The translations under genes were made by a program, and so were the position numbers. The notes under the pieces were generated by a model. It did not search any database, had not been told where the DNA came from, and saw only the letters and a program-made list of their open reading frames with translations. Positions 58,784 through 64,000 of a stretch of DNA of 64,000 nucleotides are shown here, in pieces; the stretch's first letter is position 1, and every line of letters starts with the position of its first letter. This stretch comes from Natronorubrum halalkaliphilum (GTDB taxonomy: Archaea > Halobacteriota > Halobacteria > Halobacteriales > Natrialbaceae): the NCBI RefSeq assembly GCF_009834785.1, contig NZ_WUYX01000038.1, forward strand, positions 126,947 to 190,946. Reading direction: 5' to 3'.

Positions 58784-59206
58784 CTACTCCCTCCGGAGAA
58801 CCGTCACCGGCCGTTCCGACTCGAGGATCACGCCCTGAATGACGCTGCCGAACAGGACTTTTCCCGTCGCCGAACGGTCCCGGCCAGCCATCGCGATCGT
58901 ATCGGCGTCGATTTCCGCGGCGACGCGGTGGATTTCTTCGACCGGATCGCCGTGTTCGCGCCGGACCGTGACGTCGATGCCGTGCTCCTCGAGCGTCCGC
59001 GCGACCTCGAGGACGTCGGCGGGCAGATCGGTTTCCTCGTAGAGGTCGTCCGAGCGCACCACGCTCGCTTCGTCGGCCGCTTCGAACTCCTCGAAGACGC
59101 TGACGAGAACGACCTCGACCGTCGACTCGCTTTCGGGAAGTGCCGCGGCGTACTCGGCCGCCGCGAGGCTTCGTTCGGTCTTGACCGGCACGAGAACCGT
59201 ATACAT
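58784..59206 (-). CDS. Universal stress protein UspA family
   Basis: 140 residues from ATG 59206 ([20 protein letters not shown]), the normal Usp beginning. An in-frame ATG at 59233 would add nine residues. The fold is Rossmann-like; the ATP-binding motif G-2x-G-9x-G-S/T is represented by [20 protein letters not shown], where one G of the canonical motif is replaced, so nucleotide binding is uncertain. Usp proteins help cells survive stress by mechanisms that vary. It lies downstream of rfcS's start, in the same direction (about 105 bases before it). Confidence 0.85.
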   Translation of the reverse strand: MYTVLVPVKTERSLAAAEYAAALPESESTVEVVLVSVFEEFEAADEASVVRSDDLYEETDLPADVLEVARTLEEHGIDVTVRREHGDPVEEIHRVAAEIDADTIAMAGRDRSATGKVLFGSVIQGVILESERPVTVLRRE

Positions 59207-59440
59207 ATTTTCATCGTCGAACCGGACGCCCATAGTAGCTGCTGAAAGTCACTGCACACCCGATCACACGACGGCTCTGCGATCAGTGTGTCAGTTTTTC
59301 AGCAGTTTCTTTGGGGTTCTAAAGGGGTATCCCCGTCAGAGCGAGCCGTAACCGGCGACTGACGGTCATACGGGACGGACAGTCCGCAGTACTGACGGCA
59401 CAGTACCACGTTTTTCTCGGCGGTCGGCGTACGATCGGCC

Positions 59441-60529
59441 ATGAACGTCAACGGTCGAACACGAACGACTATCGTCGTCGCCCTGCTCGTCGTCCTCGTC
59501 GTCGGAACCGTGCCGGCGACGGTCGCCGCCCAGGCGGAGACGAGAACCGGCGGTACGGTCGTCGTCGAAGAAGGCGAAACGATCGACAGCCTCGAGGCGT
59601 TCGCGGGAACCGTCATCGTCGAGGGAACCGTCACTGGCGACGTCAGCGCCGTCGCGGGAGATATCCGAATCGCGGGCGACGTCGGCGGCGACCTCGAGGC
59701 CGCCGGCGGGAGTCTCACAATCGACGGCACCGTCGACGGCGACGTCGAGGCCGCGGCGGGCAGCGTGACGATCACCGACGGCGCGACCATCAGCGGCGAC
59801 GTCGCGGCGGGTGCCGGAACGGTCACCGTCGACGGCACGCTCGAAGGCGATGCGACGATCGGTGCCGAAACGATCCAGCTCGGCGACGACGCCGCGGTCG
59901 CGGGCGACCTGCGCTACGGCGGGACCCTCGAGGGCAACACCGGTGCCGTCGCGGGCGAGATCCAGCAGGACTCCTCGATCGGATTCGATCTCACGCCGAC
60001 GGTGCAGCCGATCGCCTCGTGGCTGTTTTCGGCGTACGTGCTCGCGTTGAATTTGGTTCTGGGAGCCGCGCTACTCGCCCTGTTTCCGCGGTTTTCCGAC
60101 GGCGTCGCGAATCGAGTCGCGACCGACCCCGTTCGTTCCGGGCTGGCCGGACTCGGCGTACTCGTGGGAATCCCGATACTGCTGGTCGCGACGGCGATTA
60201 CGGTCGTCGGCATTCCGTTCTCGGTCATCGGCGCGTTCGCATTCGCGCTCGTCGTCTGGATCGGGATCGTTTACGGCCGGTTCGCCGTCGCGGCGTGGCT
60301 GCTCTCCGCTGTCGACGTGGAGAATCGGTGGCTCGCGCTCGTAGTCGGGCTGGTCGGCGGTGCACTCCTCGCACAGGTACCCTACCTCGGGGGGCTGCTC
60401 AACCTGCTCGTCTTCCTGCTGGGTCTTGGCGCGCTCGCGGTCGGCCTGTACAGCCACCGGCGATCCCTCCGGGACCGAGAGCGGGAGCCGCGAGGGGGTA
60501 TCGGCCCCGACGAGCCGGCGAGCGACTAA
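59441..60529 (+). CDS. Bactofilin-like (polymer-forming) beta-helix membrane protein
   Basis: 362 residues from ATG 59441. A signal peptide or first helix (TIVVALLVVLVVGTVPATVA) is followed by a right-handed beta-helix made of about ten short repeats ending GDV (EGTVTGDVSAVAGDIRIAGD, VGGDLEAAGGSLTIDGTVDG, GDVEAAAGSVTITDGATISG), typical of DUF583/bactofilin proteins. From about residue 185 there are five or six membrane helices. Bactofilins polymerise without nucleotide. With the helix repeats outside or inside the membrane and the TM part at the C-terminus, this is the membrane-tethered archaeal variant. Its role in shape or surface structure is inferred. Confidence 0.85.
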   Translation: MNVNGRTRTTIVVALLVVLVVGTVPATVAAQAETRTGGTVVVEEGETIDSLEAFAGTVIVEGTVTGDVSAVAGDIRIAGDVGGDLEAAGGSLTIDGTVDGDVEAAAGSVTITDGATISGDVAAGAGTVTVDGTLEGDATIGAETIQLGDDAAVAGDLRYGGTLEGNTGAVAGEIQQDSSIGFDLTPTVQPIASWLFSAYVLALNLVLGAALLALFPRFSDGVANRVATDPVRSGLAGLGVLVGIPILLVATAITVVGIPFSVIGAFAFALVVWIGIVYGRFAVAAWLLSAVDVENRWLALVVGLVGGALLAQVPYLGGLLNLLVFLLGLGALAVGLYSHRRSLRDREREPRGGIGPDEPASD

Positions 60530-60625
60530 CGATCGGCGACGACCCGCCGCCACGGACGCGACGACTCCCCGGCTTCGCGCCGCGGAGAGCGACGCGCTCA
60601 AGTCCGCGCCCTCGTAACGACAACT

Positions 60626-60850
60626 ATGCACGTCACCGTCGACGTCAAGGGCGAGGACACCCACGAGATCGATCTCGAGGCCGCGTCGGGGGCGACCGCC
60701 GACACGGCACCGACCTACCGGGACCTGCTTCGTGAGATCGATCTCAGCCCCCACGAGGTGAGCGTCCTCGTCGACGGTCGTCCCGTGCCCGAGGATCAGC
60801 CGGTCGAAAGCGACCACGTGACGGTCCTGCGGCTGATCAAGGGCGGGTAG
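60626..60850 (+). CDS. samp2: Ubiquitin-like small archaeal modifier protein (SAMP2/Urm1-like)
   Basis: 74 residues from ATG 60626. A beta-grasp fold ending VTVLRLIKGG; the terminal Gly-Gly is what is activated by an E1-like enzyme and either attached to lysines of target proteins or used as sulfur carrier for tRNA thiolation. The segment LSPHEVSVLVDGRPVPEDQP matches Haloferax SAMP2 as I remember it. An 8 to 10-residue insertion (ASGATADTAP) lies in the first loop. Processing is not needed, as the frame ends at GG. The E1 (UbaA) gene is not in the window. Confidence 0.9.
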   Translation: MHVTVDVKGEDTHEIDLEAASGATADTAPTYRDLLREIDLSPHEVSVLVDGRPVPEDQPVESDHVTVLRLIKGG

Positions 60851-60900
60851 CGTCTGCGGCGGATCCGGCTCGAGTGGCGAAATTCCCGGCCGCCCACACG

Positions 60901-62136
60901 TCACGCGTTGACGTGTCGGACCTCGTGGCCGTGATCGCGTATCGAACGGATGATCGCGCGAGACTGGCCCGCACCGCTGGTTTCGATCCGGAAGACGAGG
61001 TGGGCCTCGCCGACGTCGAGTTCCGGAGCCGATCGATCGTGGCGGACATTCTGGATGTTCGCACCGTGATCGGCGATGAGTCCCGAAATCGTCTCCATCT
61101 TCCCGGGTTGGTCATCGATCCTCACGCGCAGTCGCAGGAGTTGCTCGCGGTCGCTCAGCGCGTGGACGAGCACCGTCTGGAGCATCGTCATGTCGAGATT
61201 ACCGCCACACAGCAACGGCATAACCGTCTCGCCCGAGACGTCCAGTTCGTCGCTGATGACGGCCGCAACCGAGGCCGCACCGGCCCCTTCGACGACCTGT
61301 TTCGCCCGCTCGAGCAACAGCAAGATTGCGCGGGCGATTTCGCCGTCGGTCACCGTCACCACCTCGTCGACGTGGGCTTCGATGTGCGAGAGCGTCAAGT
61401 CGGAGATGCCGCCCGTCGCGATCCCGTCGGCGATGGTTTTGACCGACTCGAGGGAGACGGGATCACCCTTCTGGAGGCTATCGGCGACGGTCGCCGCTCC
61501 CGTGGCCTGCACGCCGACGACGCGCGTCTCCGGCGAGAGTTCGTCGAAGGCGGTCGCGATTCCGGAGATGAGCCCCCCGCCGCCGATCGGGACGACGACC
61601 GTGTCAACCGACGGCAGATCCTCGTACATCTCGAGGCCGAGCGTTCCCTGTCCGGCGACGATGGCGGGATCGTCGTAGGCGTGGACGAACGTCGTGGCCT
61701 CGTCGTCGACCAGCCCTCGTGCGTGTCCCATCGCCTCCTGGAAGTCTTCCCCGACGAGTTCGACGTCGGCACCGTAGCTTCGGGTCGCGTCGACTTTCGC
61801 CTGGGGTGCTCCCTTCGGCATCACGATCGTCGAGTCGATACCCAGTTTCGTCGCCGCGAGGGCGACGCCCTGTGCGTGATTGCCGGCGCTGGCCGCGACG
61901 ATCCGTTCCGTCCCGCCGTCGGCGCTACACTGTGCGATCTTGTTGTACGCGCCGCGGGTCTTGAACGAGCCAGTCCACTGCAGGTGCTCCATCTTGAGGT
62001 GGATCTCGCCGCCGGTCAGTTCGTCGAGCGAGGTGCTCCGCTCGATCGGCGTATGTTTGACGACGGATTCGTCGTCGAGCCGATCGCGGGCAGCCTCGAT
62101 ATCTGCAAAATCAACAGTCGCGGAACCATGAGCCAT
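60901..62136 (-). CDS. ilvA: Threonine ammonia-lyase (threonine deaminase)
   Basis: 411 residues from ATG 62136. PLP-dependent enzyme turning threonine into 2-oxobutanoate, the first step of isoleucine synthesis, or a catabolic version. Landmarks: the PLP lysine in WTGSFKTRGAYNK, SAGNHAQGVALAA, VPIGGGGLISGIA (phosphate loop) and PLLCGGNLDMTM. A C-terminal ACT domain (LLRLRVRIDDQPGKMETISG) suggests allosteric control by an amino acid. The length is close to the family norm for the single-ACT form. It is convergent with the SAMP2 gene. Confidence 0.94.
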   Translation of the reverse strand: MAHGSATVDFADIEAARDRLDDESVVKHTPIERSTSLDELTGGEIHLKMEHLQWTGSFKTRGAYNKIAQCSADGGTERIVAASAGNHAQGVALAATKLGIDSTIVMPKGAPQAKVDATRSYGADVELVGEDFQEAMGHARGLVDDEATTFVHAYDDPAIVAGQGTLGLEMYEDLPSVDTVVVPIGGGGLISGIATAFDELSPETRVVGVQATGAATVADSLQKGDPVSLESVKTIADGIATGGISDLTLSHIEAHVDEVVTVTDGEIARAILLLLERAKQVVEGAGAASVAAVISDELDVSGETVMPLLCGGNLDMTMLQTVLVHALSDREQLLRLRVRIDDQPGKMETISGLIADHGANIQNVRHDRSAPELDVGEAHLVFRIETSGAGQSRAIIRSIRDHGHEVRHVNA

Positions 62137-62368
62137 TGTCGGTCAGTACGAAATCTCCTTTTCGACGGGGGTGAATAATTGTTCCTCTCAGCCGATCACG
62201 GCCGCCCGGATCGGAAACGGACGCCCGCGGACCCCAAAGCGGCGTCGAAACCCCCACAGCACGCGATTGCGGGCGATTTACTCGATATGTTCGGGCGCCT
62301 GGGGAGCCGAGTCCGCGCGGTTCTCGAGTCCCCGGGTACCGGAGACCGCGAGAACGGGGTGGGTGCTG

Positions 62369-62449
62369 ATACGGTTTTCTGTAGTCAATTACCGCCGATT
62401 ACCGACCACGTCCCTGGTAATGGCGGTATATAGTTACAGCAATCCGTAT
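62369..62449 (-). repeat. Family-1 intergenic palindromic repeat, copy D
   Basis: 81 bp, inverted relative to copies A to C. Its inner stem is changed on both sides: ATTACC and GGTAAT replace the GATCACC / GGTGATC of the other copies, a compensatory pair that keeps the hairpin. It lies directly upstream of the redoxin gene (42 bases before its ATG), so it could influence that promoter. Confidence 0.85.
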
Positions 62450-62491
62450 GAAAGCCCGACCGTTTTCAGGGCACCCGTCGTAGCCGCGCAC

Positions 62492-63028
62492 ATGAACAGC
62501 AACCCCGCCGAGGTCACGCTCCCCAACGTCGGCCCGGGTCCGGATCCGCTCACGCTCGCCGAACTGGCCGCGCCGGTCGCGCCGGCGGATCCGACGACGA
62601 CCGACGACGTCGAGCCGGCTCACGACGCCATCCTCCTGTTGCTCCACCGCGATCATCACGCGGGGCAGTGTCGCCGGCAGGTCCGGGCCGTCGCCGACCG
62701 CTACGAGGAGTTTCGCGAACGGGGCTGTCAGGTCGTCTCCGTCGTTCCCGAACCCCGCGAACGGGTCCGGCGATGGCAGGAGCGATACGACCTCCCGTAT
62801 CCGCTCTGTGCGGACCCGGAGACCGACGCGGGCGAGGCGTTCGACCAGCCGGTTCGACTCGGCACGCTCGGCGAGCACTTCGACGTTATCGGCCGAATGC
62901 CCGCCGCCATCGTCTTAGACATCGACGACGACGGCGATATCAGCGTCGTCGCGACCTATCGCGGCCAGACCAATCTCGACCGACCCGAGATCGACGAGTT
63001 GTTAGCCGCCGTCGACCGACGAACCTGA
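62492..63028 (+). CDS. Redoxin (AhpC/TSA-like) domain protein
   Basis: 178 residues from ATG 62492. Thioredoxin-fold pattern with the active-site helix DHHAGQCRRQVRAVADRYEE, VVSVVPEPRERVRRWQERYD, LPYPLCADPETDAGEAFDQP and PAAIVLDIDDDGDISVVATY. In related proteins the motif is Y-C-x-x-C-R-R-Q; here only the second Cys remains (HHAGQC), so it may be a one-Cys redoxin using an external thiol or may have changed role. It is followed after 3 bases by the acetyltransferase, so the two are co-transcribed. Confidence 0.82.
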   Translation: MNSNPAEVTLPNVGPGPDPLTLAELAAPVAPADPTTTDDVEPAHDAILLLLHRDHHAGQCRRQVRAVADRYEEFRERGCQVVSVVPEPRERVRRWQERYDLPYPLCADPETDAGEAFDQPVRLGTLGEHFDVIGRMPAAIVLDIDDDGDISVVATYRGQTNLDRPEIDELLAAVDRRT

Positions 63029-63031
63029 CGC

Positions 63032-63457
63032 ATGCAGGGCCACGTTCGCACCGCCGTTCCCGACGACGCCCTCGACGTCCGGCGCATCCTCGATGCGGCC
63101 ATGCTCGAGCCGGGCGACGTCGAAGCGCGGATCGAACAGGGGAACGTACTCGTCGCCGGCGACCACCGCGGCGGGACGGACGCGTCGGGAGGCTCCGAAC
63201 GCATCCTCGGCACGGCCGTCCTCGAGGCCGACGAGAGCGGATCGGGTGCCCACATCTCGGCGATCGGCGTCCGCCGTCGTCACCGGGACCAGGGCATCGG
63301 CCGCGCGCTGGTCGAACACGCACTCGAACGCGAGGGGCGGCTGACGGCGCGGTTCGACGACGGCGTTCGCCCGTTCTACGAGACGCTCGGCTTTTCGATC
63401 GAGCCGATCGACGAGCGGCGACATCGCGGCGTCGCGGTGGCGATCGAGCGCACGTGA
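63032..63457 (+). CDS. GNAT family N-acetyltransferase
   Basis: 141 residues from ATG 63032. N-terminal VRTAVPDDALDVRRILDAAM is a typical GNAT first helix. The acetyl-CoA-binding motif A is HISAIGVRRRHRDQGIGRAL (R/Q-x-x-G-x-G/A as RDQGIG), followed by VEHALEREG and FYETLGFSIEP. It transfers an acetyl group from acetyl-CoA to an unknown amine. A small Gly/Ser loop (GGTDASGGSERI) is inserted between two strands. It begins 3 bases after the redoxin stop. Confidence 0.88.
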   Translation: MQGHVRTAVPDDALDVRRILDAAMLEPGDVEARIEQGNVLVAGDHRGGTDASGGSERILGTAVLEADESGSGAHISAIGVRRRHRDQGIGRALVEHALEREGRLTARFDDGVRPFYETLGFSIEPIDERRHRGVAVAIERT

Positions 63458-63592
63458 CTCCTCGGCACGCGGCACGACGGAATCTCGGTCGCCGTTTCTC
63501 GAGCGATCAAACCGTCCGAACCGATGAATATTCGGCCATGCCGGCGTGTTCCGGCGGAACTTTATCCCGAAGAACGTGGTACGTCGCGTCGC

Positions 63593-63961
63593 ATGGCGCT
63601 CAAAGGGATACTCAGCGGCGACCCATCGAAGAGCTCGAAACTCTACCTCGCGATCGGCGGCATCTCGCTCGTCAAGGCGATCGCGGTACGCAACGATCAG
63701 GAACGGTTCCGTCGGGAACTGATCGACGCCGGCCTGTTCCTCGGCGTCGGTCTCGCGCTCCGGAAGTACAGCCAACTCAAGGCCGAGAAGCGCTCGGAGA
63801 TCGAATCGCAGATCCCCGACTGGGCGATCGGCATGGCGACCTCCGAACCCGCAAAACAGGGCGTTCGAAACCTCGCAAAACAGCGACTGGGAGGTCGATC
63901 CGAGCCGGAACCCGAGGAGAGCCTGCGAGATCGAGCGATGAATACGTTCTCGAGCCGGTAA
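63593..63961 (+). CDS. Small conserved haloarchaeal protein with one or two hydrophobic helices
   Basis: 122 residues from ATG 63593 (MALKGILSGDPSKSSKLYLA). A hydrophobic segment YLAIGGISLVKAIAV (17-32) and a second, DAGLFLGVGLALRKYS (45-61), suggest peripheral membrane association. A helical charged region and a Glu/Pro-rich tail (GGRSEPEPEESLRDRAMNTF) follow. No family is recognised. The upstream in-frame extension from 63524 is not convincing. The stop is followed after 3 bases by a 9-base tandem repeat. Confidence 0.6.
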   Translation: MALKGILSGDPSKSSKLYLAIGGISLVKAIAVRNDQERFRRELIDAGLFLGVGLALRKYSQLKAEKRSEIESQIPDWAIGMATSEPAKQGVRNLAKQRLGGRSEPEPEESLRDRAMNTFSSR

Positions 63962-63964
63962 CTC

Positions 63965-64000
63965 CCCGGTTCACCCGGTTCTCCCGGTTCTCCCGGTTCT
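63965..64000. repeat. 9-bp tandem repeat running off the window end
   Basis: CCCGGTTCA followed by three CCCGGTTCT units up to base 64000. The array may continue beyond the window. No stem or coding frame is implied. Confidence 0.8.

Overview
The window is chromosomal DNA of an extremely halophilic archaeon (class Halobacteria, most likely a Natrialbales-type genus). The evidence is high GC, very acidic proteins, start codons placed about 25 to 28 bases after TATA elements (leaderless transcripts), archaeal replication genes (PCNA, primase large subunit, RFC small subunit with an intein, Hjc), tandem TatC, HTH_10 (bacterio-opsin-activator type) regulators, HalOD1 domains and a SAMP2-like ubiquitin fold protein. 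No rRNA, tRNA or CRISPR array was recognised.

Layout. 1-4.6 kb: a partial NicO-like membrane protein, a small membrane protein, a palindromic repeat interrupted by a MITE-like insertion, a hybrid histidine kinase, larE and small proteins. 4.8-8.3 kb: divergent tatC genes (single TatC and tandem TatCt). 8.6-12 kb: a ribbon-helix-helix regulator, rlmE/ftsJ, a PRC-barrel-like gene without a start codon, and pcn. 12.4-17.8 kb: a large secreted subtilase followed by a CARDB-repeat PGF-CTERM protein. 18-25 kb: an HTH_10 regulator, a HalOD1 protein, an alpha/beta hydrolase, priL, a SWIM protein and a tnpB-only insertion element. 25-35.4 kb: acyl-CoA dehydrogenase, hjc, a CPBP protease, a 1730-residue regulator with about eight PAS domains, a second HalOD1 protein and a receiver-PAS protein. 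35.4-45 kb: ahcY, small proteins, a CBS protein overlapping glyS, two different repeats side by side, and a membrane Fe-S oxidoreductase resembling ETF:menaquinone oxidoreductase. 45-51 kb: a GATase, an AMP-ligase-like and a hydrolase-like protein that both lack key residues, an M20 peptidase, and a junction joining a 5'-truncated tctA to a 5'-truncated M20 gene. 51-64 kb: alaS, a Tat-signal protein with a membrane partner, intein-bearing rfcS, a universal stress protein, a bactofilin-like membrane protein, a SAMP2 homologue, ilvA, a redoxin, an acetyltransferase and a small conserved protein.

How genes fit together. PCNA, the RFC small subunit, primase large subunit and Hjc belong to replication and recombination. 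The acyl-CoA dehydrogenase could feed electrons through ETF to the menaquinone pool via the 42.6-44.9 kb oxidoreductase. The two TatC proteins export folded proteins, one candidate being the RR-signal protein at 54.1 kb. Two HalOD1 genes each lie beside an HTH_10 regulator, which hints at a shared signalling logic.

Most unusual content. Two families of about 82 and 110 bp intergenic palindromes occur four and three times. Their inner stems carry compensatory base changes, one copy has a flipped loop, and one copy is split by a roughly 98 bp MITE-like insertion. Several proteins appear to have lost catalytic or phospho-acceptor residues.
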